Below, in pieces: positions 22,309 to 30,845 of a stretch of 64,000 nucleotides of DNA. A program made the translations under genes and the position numbers. The DNA is from Prevotella sp. (GTDB lineage: Bacteria > Bacteroidota > Bacteroidia > Bacteroidales > Bacteroidaceae). The first letter of the stretch is position 1, and each line of letters opens with the position of its first letter. The notes under the pieces are model-generated. The model saw only the letters and a list, made by a program, of their open reading frames with translations, was not told the origin of the DNA and did not search any database. The stretch covers positions 1 to 64,000 of the forward strand of contig JAFUAY010000007.1 in assembly GCA_017460515.1 (NCBI GenBank), written 5' to 3'.

Positions 22309-22316
22309 TATCTTTG
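22309..22316 (+). promoter_or_regulatory. -7 box TATCTTTG
   Basis: TATCTTTG lies 39 bases before the ATG at 22355. The preceding ATTATCAC is shared with the promoter at 18285. Confidence 0.55.
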
Positions 22317-22354
22317 TCAATAGTTTAAGTGTATTTAGATATGTCAAGTAAAAT

Positions 22355-22891
22355 ATGAAACGAGTAATAGTTATTTCGACGAGTCTTCGTCGTGGTTCAA
22401 ACAGCGATATGCTCGCTGACAAGTTCGTGGAAGGAGCTGTGAGTGCTGGAAACGATGTAGAGAAGATTTCTCTCGTAGGCAAGGACATCCGGTTCTGCAC
22501 GGGTTGCTTTGGCTGTCAAAAGCTGGGCAAGTGTGTCATTAAAGACGATGTGAACGACATCATGGCCAAGGTATTGGAAGCCGATGTCGTGGCGTGGGCT
22601 ACACCCATCTATTATTATGAGATGAGCGGACAGATGAAGACGCTCATAGACCGCATGAACGCCATGTACGGACGGGATTACAAGTTCCGCGATGTCTATC
22701 TGCTGACTACAGCCGCAGATGATGACCCAGAGACTCCCAAGCGTGCTGAGACAGGATTAGGCGGTTGGATTGCCTGTTATCCCAAGAGCCGTCTGGCTGG
22801 CACCATCTTCTGTGGAGGTGTCAATGAGCCAAAGGCAATCGAGGGAAATGCCAAGCTCCAGGAAGCCTTCGAAATGGGTAAAAGCGTATAA
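22355..22891 (+). CDS. Flavodoxin-family NAD(P)H-dependent oxidoreductase
   Basis: 178 residues. MKRVIVISTSLRRGSNSDML is the FMN-phosphate loop, CTGCFGCQKLGKCVIKDDVN the Cys-rich loop typical of this iron-sulfur-flavoprotein-like group, and ATPIYYYEMSGQMKTLIDRM the second flavin contact. Same superfamily as the reductase at 0.6 kb; here the stretch between CFGC and CVIKDD has the normal short form, which makes the insert in the other gene stand out. Substrate unknown. Followed five bases later by the next gene, so probably an operon. Confidence 0.88.
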   Translation: MKRVIVISTSLRRGSNSDMLADKFVEGAVSAGNDVEKISLVGKDIRFCTGCFGCQKLGKCVIKDDVNDIMAKVLEADVVAWATPIYYYEMSGQMKTLIDRMNAMYGRDYKFRDVYLLTTAADDDPETPKRAETGLGGWIACYPKSRLAGTIFCGGVNEPKAIEGNAKLQEAFEMGKSV

Positions 22892-22896
22892 GCACG

Positions 22897-23430
22897 ATGG
22901 ATATGGAGAATTTTGAAGAGATACTAAGAAAAGACCTGCACCAGTTCCTCCTGTCTATGAAGGAAGTGGATGAGCGGTTGCCAGAATGTCCCGATGTCGA
23001 AGAGAAATGGGAAGAGATAGCCAAGGCTTACATCCCCGATGGCATCAGGGAGTTTCAGGACTACCCATCGGCATCACTCGGCTGGATGATGTATATAGGC
23101 ATGGCCATAGCCAAGATGTGGGACACGGAATGGGAGATATACTCAAAGATTGAAGACCTCTATGCCTACATGCGCGACAAGCGGGGCTATGACAGCATGG
23201 ATGAATACATCCGTGAGGAAGTCCTTTTGCTGCAAGGCATAGACTACACGGTTCTGGAAAAGGTAACTGGCGAATGTGCCTCACGTGTCTATAATGCCCT
23301 GATGCACCAGCACCTGGAACCAGGAACAAAGGAGGCTTTCAATGCCTACGTTTCCTGTCTGCACCAACTCTATCTGATGGGAGCCTCCATGCAACTGAAA
23401 CGAATGGGCTATCACATGACAAAAATGTAA
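22897..23430 (+). CDS. Hypothetical protein conserved in Bacteroidota (177 aa)
   Basis: MDMENFEEILRKDLHQFLLS starts a wholly helical, acidic protein with repeated aromatic patterns (GWMMYIGMAIAKMWDTEWEI, VYNALMHQHLEP). No catalytic motif or export signal. The combination with a flavodoxin gene before and a small membrane protein after, with spacings of 5 and 5 bases, indicates one operon. I cannot name the family. Confidence 0.6.
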   Translation: MDMENFEEILRKDLHQFLLSMKEVDERLPECPDVEEKWEEIAKAYIPDGIREFQDYPSASLGWMMYIGMAIAKMWDTEWEIYSKIEDLYAYMRDKRGYDSMDEYIREEVLLLQGIDYTVLEKVTGECASRVYNALMHQHLEPGTKEAFNAYVSCLHQLYLMGASMQLKRMGYHMTKM

Positions 23431-23435
23431 TAATT

Positions 23436-23696
23436 ATGTTAGAGCATATTGCAGATTTCACGGCTTGGCCGATACTGACAGGTATTCTTGTTGGCTATGT
23501 TGCCAACCGCATCATGAGTGGCGAGGGCAAAGGATGTTGCATGAACCTCATCATGGGCATCGTTGGCAGCTATGTAGGTACATTCATTAGCCACCTGCTG
23601 AACATCGAACTGCTTGGCAAAGGCTATCTCACCAATTTCGTCTTCTGCGTTGTTGGTGCTGTTACTGTGATGTGGCTCTGGAAGAAGCTGTTCTGA
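23436..23696 (+). CDS. GlsB/YeaQ/YmgE-family small membrane protein
   Basis: 86 residues, three hydrophobic segments: WPILTGILVGYVANRIMSGE, NLIMGIVGSYVGTFISHLL and FVFCVVGAVTVMWLWKKLF. The Gly-rich NLIMGIVGSYVG stretch is characteristic of the transglycosylase-associated / GlsB stress family. Inner membrane; role in envelope or general stress is suggested for the family but not proven. Last of a three-gene run. Confidence 0.8.
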   Translation: MLEHIADFTAWPILTGILVGYVANRIMSGEGKGCCMNLIMGIVGSYVGTFISHLLNIELLGKGYLTNFVFCVVGAVTVMWLWKKLF

Positions 23697-23713
23697 TTGA
23701 GCATGATTTAATA

Positions 23714-23863
23714 ATGAGCTTCATTAAGTACATTGCAGACGAGAGCCACTACAAGGAAGTCCTGTCTTTGGTGGGTAAGGCCAAGCAGACGGTGCATTTT
23801 TTGCCCTTTGGCTTACGCCGCATCCCCGTTTGGCGGGGAAGCTCAAATGTTCAGACCCGATAA
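23714..23863 (+). pseudogene. Phospholipase-D-like gene, 5' fragment
   Basis: MSFIKYIADESHYKEVLSLV then GKAKQTVHFLPFGLRR looks like the start of a small PLD-like (HKD superfamily) protein; the frame then crosses a hairpin (CCCCG/CGGGG, near 23824-23838) and stops. No HKD motif is present. Remnant; low certainty on the family. Confidence 0.4.
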
Positions 23864-23874
23864 AATAGCGCCAT

Positions 23875-24711
23875 ATGCAGATAATACTCGCTTCCGCAAA
23901 AATCATGAATGTTTCGATTAAGCGAGAACAAAGTGAACTTGTTCGCTTTGTCGAGCGTGAGAAACATGGGACGAAGTCCAATGACAAACTAAAGTCTGTA
24001 CCTGACACTAGCCTGTCAACACCTCGCTTTCTGAATGAGGCAGAGGCTATTGCCAGGGACATGGCTCAGTATTCCGCTGAGACGATAGCCGAAATGCTGG
24101 GCTGTAGTCAGCAGATTGCCGTACAGAACAGGCTCAGGTTCATGCAGTTCTTCGATGAAAAGCCAAAGCTTCCAGCCATCCTTGCCTATCATGGTCAGGC
24201 ATACAAGCACCTGAAGGCTGAGACGCTGAATGTGGATGACCTCAATTATGCCCAAGGGAAGTTATGGATTACCTCGTTCTTCTACGGTCTGCTTCGTCCT
24301 TTGGATGGTATTCTGCCTTATCGGATGGAGGGTCATGTGGAACTGCCATGCGGAGCGGGACAGAATATGTTCGGTTTCTGGAAAAGCCGCCTGACGGATA
24401 TCCTGATTGATGCCGTGAAAGCAGATGACGGCATCCTGATTCACCTTGCCACAGAGGAATACCAGCACCTATTTGATTGGCAGCGTGTCCGTAAGGAGGT
24501 TCGCATCATTCAGCCTCTATTCTATGTCCGCAAAGGAAGCGACCTGAAGATTCAGGCCGTATGGGCAAAGACCTGCCGGGGAGCCATGACGCGATTCATC
24601 ATCGAAAACCGAATCGACAAGCCGGAAGATCTTTGTGCCTTCAGCTACGAGGGCTTTACCTACGAGCCAACTCTTGGTGAGCCGGATTTTCCACATTTTA
24701 TTAAGGAATAG
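23875..24711 (+). CDS. yaaA: Peroxide stress protein YaaA (DUF328/UPF0246)
   Basis: 278 residues. MQIILASAKIMN opening, LSTPRFLNEAEAIARDMAQY, AILAYHGQAYKHLKAETLN, LWITSFFYGLLRPLDGILPY and KTCRGAMTRFIIENRI are all family hallmarks (AYxGxVY-like and SG.YG.L.PxD..xPYR.EM-like motifs). YaaA lowers free intracellular iron and prevents oxidative DNA damage under peroxide in Escherichia coli. Some twenty extra residues after KREQSELVRF vary between species. The 3' end overlaps the convergent HAD gene by 11 bases. Confidence 0.92.
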   Translation: MQIILASAKIMNVSIKREQSELVRFVEREKHGTKSNDKLKSVPDTSLSTPRFLNEAEAIARDMAQYSAETIAEMLGCSQQIAVQNRLRFMQFFDEKPKLPAILAYHGQAYKHLKAETLNVDDLNYAQGKLWITSFFYGLLRPLDGILPYRMEGHVELPCGAGQNMFGFWKSRLTDILIDAVKADDGILIHLATEEYQHLFDWQRVRKEVRIIQPLFYVRKGSDLKIQAVWAKTCRGAMTRFIIENRIDKPEDLCAFSYEGFTYEPTLGEPDFPHFIKE

Positions 24712-25129
24712 CACCGAATCTCCCTAACACTTCAATCACTTTAACCCAGTCCGTTTCAGGTTCAAAGCCGAACTTGTCATCTATTCCCACATTGAAATAG
24801 AGCTTCGCCTCAAAGTTCTGGAAACTCGTGTTGCCCACTTCAGGATTCTCGTTGGCATAGTCAAAGTGAATACCCTCTTCTGCAAAATGAGCTCTATATT
24901 CGGCCATCTTCTCCTCATAACATCCGCTCCAAAGAATCAGGCAGATATCCTCACGGTTGGTCATAAGTTGTAGGGCCTCCCTTGAATAAGGATAGTAGTC
25001 GTAAGTCTCCTCATTCTCATAACAGGCCCGAATGATTGTGTCGTGAATATCCACCACGACGTAGATCTTCTCCCAATTCTTCTCAATCTTGCGGTTGAAA
25101 GCCACTTCGAATGCCTTTGCGATATCCAT
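24701..25129 (-). CDS. HAD-like phosphatase-fold protein
   Basis: 142 residues. YVVVDIHDTIIRACYENEET holds the DxDxT-like motif I (VDIHDT), ICLILWSGCYEEKMAEYRAH is motif II (SG), and FNVGIDDKFGFEPETDWVKV the acidic motif IV (DDK). The short cap-less form fits the small HAD proteins of Bacteroides and relatives, whose substrates are unknown. Cytosolic. Leader and promoter on the minus strand before 25129 hold a CAAAGATA-type box near 25160. Confidence 0.8.
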   Translation of the reverse strand: MDIAKAFEVAFNRKIEKNWEKIYVVVDIHDTIIRACYENEETYDYYPYSREALQLMTNREDICLILWSGCYEEKMAEYRAHFAEEGIHFDYANENPEVGNTSFQNFEAKLYFNVGIDDKFGFEPETDWVKVIEVLGRFGAIP

Positions 25130-25212
25130 ATCAAATATTATTAGATCTCAAAACTATGATGCAAAGATAGCGAAAAATCAGCAATCCGCAGCCATTCAGG
25201 GTACAGATTTAA

Positions 25213-25452
25213 ATGAATTTAGGCAAATTAATATGCACAGTTTCTGACGACAGCCATTTCGATGTTCTCAAGGATATACCCTTTCCACAGTTGTTAGTTC
25301 TAAAACTAAAAGACTTCCTGAAAAGATTGCAGGAGGGCGAATTATCATTATAAGGTTTTGAATTCACAGGACGGGAAGCTGAGGCCGAGGATATCGGCAC
25401 GACTTCCTTCCCTGAATTTATGAAGTCTATTGGTTATGAATCCTTTCTATAA
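25213..25452 (+). pseudogene. Small gene with one in-frame stop
   Basis: MNLGKLICTVSDDSHFDVLK, DIPFPQLLVLKLKDFLKRLQ, EGELSL, then TAA at 25351, then in the same frame GFEFTGREAEAEDIGTTSFP, EFMKSIGYESFL and a stop at 25450. The composition on both sides of the stop is protein-like, which suggests one short gene with a nonsense mutation. Family unknown. Overlaps the end of the convergent deiminase gene by 19 bases. Confidence 0.35.
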
Positions 25453-26717
25453 ACCCAAGTCGTGCAATTCAGCACTCCGCCTTCAAGTGCAACATCGTTA
25501 AAGTTGATTGTCTCTATGATCTTATCAGGGAATATCTGCTTAAAGGCAGCGATTGCCTCGTCATCCTTATTCCCCTCAACCTCAAAGACAGGAAGAACTA
25601 TCAGATTGCCAACTTCAAGATAATTTACGTAAACCCCGATGGCATGGTCTGGATGTTTCGAATCCTTATAACTATAGAAGAATGGCACATCAATATATTT
25701 GAGGTTATAATCCTTCAAGACTTTTTCTATGCAATTCGTCCAATACTTGTATTCATCTGAGCGGTTGTTTCCCAAAATCGTATCATGGTCTACAAAGCGA
25801 ACCATACCGTCTGCGTGTCCCGTCATGTCACCGTTTTGGGCAGGAATGATGATTACTTCTGCCTCAAGCAATTCAGAAAGTACCTTGACCAGTTGCTCCT
25901 TGTCTGTATACTCAGGATTCTCCGTAAAGATTCTATCTGAAACGATTGCACGGCCAGAGCAAAGCAAAACATTTCCACCGTCAAGGTTGATGTTTGAGAA
26001 GACAGGCTCAAATCCATTTTGCCGACAGACCTCTTTAACGTCCGAGCGTGAATCTTCCCACTCCTTATTGCCCTTCAAGTAGGACGGCTCGTAGCGGAAC
26101 TGTATTAGCTTGCCCGATTCCGTTTGTATTGGCATATAGTCCTTACACCAGATGTCCTTCGTTCCTTTTAGCAGACGAAATTCCACGCTATGCTTTTTCA
26201 GAATAGTCGTCAGCCGATTAAAGCACTCTGGGAATTGCTCTTCAAGAAGGCCCGACAAATAAACGACCTCCTTGCCCTTTGGCTGTGCCTGAACGGCTTC
26301 AACTTTCTCAGCTTTCTTTGGAGCCGATTTGTGTTCCTTCTGATGCACCTTTTTCATATCCCAATATTTCTTTCTGATTGACGGATAATCGCCATTCATA
26401 AACATCTCGCACAGTTCCTTGGTAGGCTCCCAGTCATTTTGTAGGCACAAGTCAGTAAATACCGCCTCCTTACCACGCTTATTCAAAACGAAACTATTGA
26501 TATATTCAGATGATATGCGCTTACCAATAGGCAAGAGCTTCACGTTCATCAACATTAGAACTTTCTTGTGTTCCTTAGTCGACAAACTATTATCAACCAA
26601 TTTGTTCATCAAATTACGAAGGTTGTGTCTTTTTCTAACCCATTTAGCGAATTGGATAACGACAGGAATGATGCCAATCAATCCAATAATTGTTCCGATG
26701 ATAAATTCCGTACTCAT
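25434..26717 (-). CDS. Membrane-anchored agmatine/peptidylarginine deiminase-like protein
   Basis: 427 residues. An N-terminal membrane segment (MSTEFIIGTIIGLIGIIPVV) and a charged linker to about 160 precede a guanidino-group-modifying domain: GTKDIWCKDYMPIQTESGKL (W-[ACx]-[RK]-D-[YF]-x-P), NLDGGNVLL, NGDMTGHADGMVRFVDHDTI (catalytic His-x-Asp) and the nucleophile Cys in ALEGGVLNCTTW. This is the PAD_porph superfamily; agmatine deiminases lack the anchor. Product would be a citrulline- or carbamoyl-putrescine-like derivative. It overlaps the upstream lipoprotein gene by four bases (ATGA), so the pair is translationally coupled. Confidence 0.82.
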   Translation of the reverse strand: MSTEFIIGTIIGLIGIIPVVIQFAKWVRKRHNLRNLMNKLVDNSLSTKEHKKVLMLMNVKLLPIGKRISSEYINSFVLNKRGKEAVFTDLCLQNDWEPTKELCEMFMNGDYPSIRKKYWDMKKVHQKEHKSAPKKAEKVEAVQAQPKGKEVVYLSGLLEEQFPECFNRLTTILKKHSVEFRLLKGTKDIWCKDYMPIQTESGKLIQFRYEPSYLKGNKEWEDSRSDVKEVCRQNGFEPVFSNINLDGGNVLLCSGRAIVSDRIFTENPEYTDKEQLVKVLSELLEAEVIIIPAQNGDMTGHADGMVRFVDHDTILGNNRSDEYKYWTNCIEKVLKDYNLKYIDVPFFYSYKDSKHPDHAIGVYVNYLEVGNLIVLPVFEVEGNKDDEAIAAFKQIFPDKIIETINFNDVALEGGVLNCTTWVYRKDS

Positions 26718-27103
26718 TGCGCTTCCTTTTTAATATACAATCCTTCTGCAAAACCCTCACCCTTTATAGTGTCTTCTGAGATTATCTCAAACAGCAAGTC
26801 TGATTTATCGGTCTTTACACGCAGGAACTCTTCATCCTTAACATATTCAGAAGGGAAATCCATTCCAAAAACAGCATCACGAACGACAACAGTTTTCTTC
26901 CCTTTAAACGTCAACGACTTGTAAAGACCTTTCCCTTGGATAACAAAAGTTCCTTCGGGTTGAATGTCTTTGGGACTTTTTTCAAGAATGGCCTCTACCT
27001 CTTCCAACAGACCACCGCTTTGCCCTTCGTTCTTGTTTGCATTGTTCGAGCAACCACAAGTGAACAAGAGCAGAAATGAATACAATAAGACAGATTTCTT
27101 CAT
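26714..27103 (-). CDS. Small lipoprotein, partner of the deiminase-like protein
   Basis: 129 residues. Signal MKKSVLLYSFLLLFTCGCSN with lipobox TCGC, followed by a flexible NKNEGQSGG and a compact beta-rich domain (EGTFVIQGKGLYKSLTFKGK, TVVVRDAVFGMDFPSEYV). No known family. The stop overlaps the start of the deiminase gene by four bases. Confidence 0.7.
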   Translation of the reverse strand: MKKSVLLYSFLLLFTCGCSNNANKNEGQSGGLLEEVEAILEKSPKDIQPEGTFVIQGKGLYKSLTFKGKKTVVVRDAVFGMDFPSEYVKDEEFLRVKTDKSDLLFEIISEDTIKGEGFAEGLYIKKEAQ

Positions 27104-27417
27104 ATACCTCCCATTGTTTAAACTGTTATTAATACAAAGAGGCGCAGACCTTCGCCATACGCCTCACGGTTCACCACAAACCATACCTATATACGGGAGA
27201 AATCTGCGCCCATACGGGGCAGCTCCAATAATAGGTATTTGCTCTTTTCTCGGGGTGGTGATTGTGAAGCTATAGAGCAATATGTCTGTGTCTCTTGCGA
27301 AATACGGTTGCAAATATATGAAAAATCTTCGATTAATAAAAGAAAAAGAGAAAAAAGATTCGTCTTTTGTGGTTTTCTGGGCTTTGGAAATGGAATTTGG
27401 TCTACGGGGACACTTAT

Positions 27418-27480
27418 AGTACGCACGGGACGTACTGCCAGTACGCTCCTTACGTACTGCGAGTGCGCTAACGACGTACC
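27418..27480 (+). repeat. Three tandem 22-bp palindromic iterons
   Basis: AGTACG-N7-CGTACT at 27418-27436 and 27440-27458 and a degenerate AGTGCG-N7-CGTACC at 27462-27480. The start-to-start distance is 22 bases each time, two helical turns, so the sites face the same side. They end 20 bases before the -33 box of the next gene. Confidence 0.75.
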
Positions 27481-27523
27481 AAAACTTTCCTCGTATTCCT
27501 TTGGCGGTTTGCTCGTTTATTTG

Positions 27524-27531
27524 TAATTTTG
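27524..27531 (+). promoter_or_regulatory. -7 box TAATTTTG of the DUF6078 gene
   Basis: TAATTTTG with TTTGG 19 bases before; 21 bases before the ATG at 27553. Confidence 0.6.
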
Positions 27532-27552
27532 TGGTCAGATATTAAAACGATT

Positions 27553-27993
27553 ATGACAGAACAAGAGATATTCAGAGCGAAAGCCAAGGACGGTTATACC
27601 GTTTGCCTTGCAGAGCAGTGTCCTTTGAAAGAGCGCTGTCTGCGCTTTTTGGTGGGTCAGCAGATGCCTGAAACCAGAAGTACGTATCATTGCGTGAATC
27701 CACACTATCAGGATGTGGCAACAGAACAATGTCAACTATATCGCAATTCGGAGAAGGTGAAGTTTGCGAAGGGCATGAAGAACATCTTCAATGCCGACAT
27801 GCCTCGCAAGGTGGAGCCGTTTGTGCGCCAAAGACTCATCGGCAAACATTGTCGCACCTATTATTTTGAGTATCGCAGGGGAGCACGTCTCATGCCTCCT
27901 GCCGTTCAGGAAGAAGTGCGCAGCCTTTTCCGTGAGGCTGGCTGGAACGAAGAAGTCCACTTCGACGGCTATGTGGAGGATTATGACTGGTAA
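27553..27993 (+). CDS. DUF6078 family protein
   Basis: 146 residues from the ATG at 27553 (the eight codons further upstream overlap the promoter). VCLAEQCPLKERCLRFLVGQ and STYHCVNPHY match the Cys-rich opening of DUF6078, a family limited to Bacteroidales and of unknown role; KHCRTYYFEYRRGARLMPPA and GWNEEVHFDGYVEDYDW complete it. No export signal. Controlled perhaps by the iterons before its promoter. The flavin-reductase-like gene begins 16 bases later. Confidence 0.75.
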   Translation: MTEQEIFRAKAKDGYTVCLAEQCPLKERCLRFLVGQQMPETRSTYHCVNPHYQDVATEQCQLYRNSEKVKFAKGMKNIFNADMPRKVEPFVRQRLIGKHCRTYYFEYRRGARLMPPAVQEEVRSLFREAGWNEEVHFDGYVEDYDW

Positions 27994-28009
27994 TAAACTT
28001 GATTCGAGT

Positions 28010-28534
28010 ATGAAAGAGATTAACTATAAGGAAATGAAGTTCAATCCGTTCAACCTTATTGGTGGTGAATGGATGCTGATAACGGCTGGTAACGAGCAGT
28101 CAGGTTGTAACACGATGACGGCCTCTTGGGGACACCTCGGATGTCTGTGGGGTCACAATGACCCAACGGCCGTTATCTACTTGCGCCCTTCGAGATATAC
28201 CAAGAAGTTCGTGGATGAAGAGCCGTATTTCACGCTCTGCGTCATGGACAAGTCGTTCAAGAAGCAGATGGCTTATCTGGGCAGCGTGTCTGGACGTGAT
28301 GAAGATAAGATTGCCAAGACTGGCCTCACACCCGTCTATGCTGATAACACCGTCTATTTCCAAGAGGCCAAGCTGGTACTGGTCTGCAAAAAGCTATATG
28401 CTTCAGAGCTGCAGGAAAGCGGTTTCCTCTATCAGAAAACGATTGACGAAAGCTATCCCCAGCGTGACTTCCATACCATGTACGTCGGAAAGATTGAGAA
28501 GGTGCTGGTACGCGATGATGAATACTTGGGTTAA
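28010..28534 (+). CDS. Flavin reductase family protein (split-barrel FMN-binding)
   Basis: 174 residues from the ATG at 28010. FNPFNLIGGEWMLITAGNEQ, SGCNTMTASWGHLGCLWGHN and YLRPSRYTKKFVDEEPYFTL make the FMN-binding split barrel; GRDEDKIAKTGLTPVY is the usual helix. Relatives are small flavin reductases and flavoredoxins. Electron acceptor unknown. Six bases to the Sel1 gene, so probably an operon of DUF6078, flavin reductase, Sel1 protein and the next lipoprotein. Confidence 0.85.
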   Translation: MKEINYKEMKFNPFNLIGGEWMLITAGNEQSGCNTMTASWGHLGCLWGHNDPTAVIYLRPSRYTKKFVDEEPYFTLCVMDKSFKKQMAYLGSVSGRDEDKIAKTGLTPVYADNTVYFQEAKLVLVCKKLYASELQESGFLYQKTIDESYPQRDFHTMYVGKIEKVLVRDDEYLG

Positions 28535-28540
28535 TGAACC

Positions 28541-29185
28541 ATGCCAAAAGAGCGAAACCAGGCAGACGATTACCGCGAAAAAGCGTATCAGGGCGACACC
28601 AAGGCGATGAACAACCTCGGTGTCTGCTATGAGCGTGGCACTGGCGTAAAGGTCTGCCTTGAACTGGCGTTCGAGTGGTATATGAAGGCTGCTGAGCTGG
28701 ATGATGTCTATGGCTGCTTCAACGTCGGCGAGTGCTACTATCATGGCAAAGGTGTGGAGCAAAGCGCGGAGAAAGCCTTCGAGTGGTACATGAAGGCCGC
28801 AGACAAGGGTGATATGCAGTCGCAGGTAAACGTGGCCAATGCCTATTACCTCGGTGATGGAGTCGAATGTGACCACCACAAGGCATTCCTATGGTATCGT
28901 GAAGCAGCCTTCCAAGGTCATGTGCTGAGCCAAAAGAACGTGGGCGCAGCCTATTGGAATGGTGACGGTGTAGAGAAGAACTTGGAGGAATGCGTTTTCT
29001 GGTATGAGCTGGCGGCTAATGGTGGCGATGCTCAGGCACAGTTTGCCACAGGCTGGTTCTTGATGACTGGCACAGGTGTTCCGCAGGACGAGCGCAAGGG
29101 TTTAAAGTGGATTCACAAGGCTACGTTCCAAGGCTATCAGCCAGCAATTGACTATTGCAAGGAGCACGGTTACAAGTGGTATTAG
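28541..29185 (+). CDS. Sel1-repeat protein
   Basis: 214 residues with five tandem 36-residue Sel1-like repeats, recognisable by AFEWYMKAAELDDVYGCFNV, AFEWYMKAADKGDMQSQVNV, AFLWYREAAFQGHVLSQKNV and CVFWYELAANGGDAQAQFAT. No signal peptide, so cytosolic. Sel1 repeats form an alpha/alpha solenoid for protein interaction. The tandem units also mean the DNA is repetitive and prone to recombination. Confidence 0.88.
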   Translation: MPKERNQADDYREKAYQGDTKAMNNLGVCYERGTGVKVCLELAFEWYMKAAELDDVYGCFNVGECYYHGKGVEQSAEKAFEWYMKAADKGDMQSQVNVANAYYLGDGVECDHHKAFLWYREAAFQGHVLSQKNVGAAYWNGDGVEKNLEECVFWYELAANGGDAQAQFATGWFLMTGTGVPQDERKGLKWIHKATFQGYQPAIDYCKEHGYKWY

Positions 29186-29207
29186 TGTAATCAAAAATAG
29201 AGATACA

Positions 29208-30155
29208 ATGAAGAAGATATTATTTGCATTTTCAGTGTTGCTTGCAATAGCAGCTTGCACAAACAAGCCGGTGGCGGCAGTTGAGAACAATGAAGAAAGC
29301 AGCGAGGTAGCCTTTGAGGTGGCCAAGAACTACTTCTTTAAGAACGACCAGGTGATTCCTGAATACCCGAAAATTACCACAGAAGAGGAGTTCAACAAGC
29401 TTTTCGGTATGGCTACGACGATGGGTGAAAACGGCAAACCTACAGCCATCGATTTTACTAAGCAGTTTGTATTGGCTATCGTTCTGCCAGAAACAGACTT
29501 CGCAACGGAAATCAATCCTGTGAAGGTGGAGGAAAAAGGCGACTCGCTTCTCTATACTTACGATGTGAAGACAGGCGAGAAACAGTCATTCAGTATCCAG
29601 CCCGTTTCCATCATTATCCTCGATAAGCAATACGAGAACAAAAGAGTTGTGCTTGTCAATGAACGGGAAACAAACTATTTCCCTGCCATCGACCGCTATC
29701 TGGCAGACTCCATCGGCAGCCAGTATGCCAAGGGGGAACATTGCGTACCTATCCACAGTATCGTGAGAGTTGACGAGCGTGATGTCGAGGACATCAAGGT
29801 ATGGGGCGATTTCTGGGTATTTAACTACAATCAGGTTGGTGACACGCTGAAATGCGTCTCTGGCGGCAGCCATCCTGGACTATTGCACATCCGACAGACA
29901 GAGAAGGGCTTCGAGGTGACGGCCTTCGACCAGGTAGAGGACGGCTCCAGATACTTGCCGACGGCCAAGAAGACGATGGTGAGTACCAATCGTCTCTTCG
30001 GCGACAAGTTCGATGCCTTTAAGACCATCAACAGCGATGAGAAGAATCGTGAAAGACTAAGAGCAGAGGGGTTGGCGACTTATGCCAAGAAAAACGGCCT
30101 CGCAGTGACTCTGTATCAAGACTACGGTTGGCCAGCCAAGAAACTAGAGGATTAA
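29208..30155 (+). CDS. Hypothetical lipoprotein (315 aa)
   Basis: Starts at 29208, fixed by the signal [20 protein letters not shown] (lipobox AAC). Two halves: 28-160 with [20 protein letters not shown], and 175-315 with [40 protein letters not shown] and [17 protein letters not shown] know the second motif from unnamed Prevotella proteins only. Likely attached to the inner face of the outer membrane. Starts 22 bases after the Sel1 gene. Confidence 0.7.
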   Translation: MKKILFAFSVLLAIAACTNKPVAAVENNEESSEVAFEVAKNYFFKNDQVIPEYPKITTEEEFNKLFGMATTMGENGKPTAIDFTKQFVLAIVLPETDFATEINPVKVEEKGDSLLYTYDVKTGEKQSFSIQPVSIIILDKQYENKRVVLVNERETNYFPAIDRYLADSIGSQYAKGEHCVPIHSIVRVDERDVEDIKVWGDFWVFNYNQVGDTLKCVSGGSHPGLLHIRQTEKGFEVTAFDQVEDGSRYLPTAKKTMVSTNRLFGDKFDAFKTINSDEKNRERLRAEGLATYAKKNGLAVTLYQDYGWPAKKLED

Positions 30156-30157
30156 AC

Positions 30158-30814
30158 ATGACGACAATGAATAGACCAAATCCCAACGAGGTATTTCCAA
30201 ATCCTAACCTGCCACGACTTTGTTTTATCAAGAATGTGGTAAAGAATCCGCGTATCATCATTGGTGACTATACCTATTACGATGACGTGGATGGTGCTGA
30301 CCAATTTGAGAAGCACGTCACACACTTCTATGACTTCATAGGTGACAAGCTGATTATCGGGAAGTTCTGTGCTATTGCCAAAGGTGTGGAGTTTGTGATG
30401 AATGGGGCCAATCATAGGATGGATTGCGCGACCACCTATCCGTTCTACATCATGGGCGGTGATTGGGGAAGTGCTATTGCGCCAGTGAAGGAGGAACTAC
30501 CATTGAAAGGCGATACCATTATTGGCAACGATGTTTGGATTGGTCAGAATGTTACAATCATGCCAGGCGTACATATTGGTGATGGAGCCATCATTGGAAC
30601 TAATTCGGTTGTCGCTAAAGATATTCCTCCGTATGCTATCGCCGTTGGGAATCCCTGTCGTGTAGTCAGGAAACGTTTTGACGAAGAGTTGATAGAAATT
30701 TTGCTCAAGCTCCGATGGTGGGACAAGAGCATTGAGGAGATAGAAAACCTCATGCCAATACTATCGTGTAGAGATTTGGAGAAGGTCAAGGAAGAGCTAA
30801 AGACAAGACTATGA
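30158..30814 (+). CDS. Vat/CatB-like xenobiotic O-acetyltransferase (hexapeptide repeat)
   Basis: 218 residues from the ATG at 30158. [20 protein letters not shown] then [20 protein letters not shown] and [22 protein letters not shown] (the loop with the catalytic His of Vat/CatB), then the left-handed beta-helix repeats [20 protein letters not shown] and [16 protein letters not shown]. Family members acetylate streptogramin A or chloramphenicol, but chromosomal relatives with unknown substrates are frequent. The start overlaps nothing; the lipoprotein stop is two bases before. Confidence 0.88.
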   Translation: MTTMNRPNPNEVFPNPNLPRLCFIKNVVKNPRIIIGDYTYYDDVDGADQFEKHVTHFYDFIGDKLIIGKFCAIAKGVEFVMNGANHRMDCATTYPFYIMGGDWGSAIAPVKEELPLKGDTIIGNDVWIGQNVTIMPGVHIGDGAIIGTNSVVAKDIPPYAIAVGNPCRVVRKRFDEELIEILLKLRWWDKSIEEIENLMPILSCRDLEKVKEELKTRL

Positions 30815-30845
30815 TGACCATTGACACAACAAATATGATTTCACC

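Larger units (their letters stand above)
27104..27552. promoter_or_regulatory. Intergenic region with inverted repeat and iterons
   Basis: Between the divergent lipoprotein gene (minus) and DUF6078 gene (plus). It contains GGCGCAGA/TCTGCGCC (about 27141-27208), three 22-bp palindromic units (27418-27480), and the plus promoter TTTGG/TAATTTTG (27500-27531). No ORF here looks real. Confidence 0.5.
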
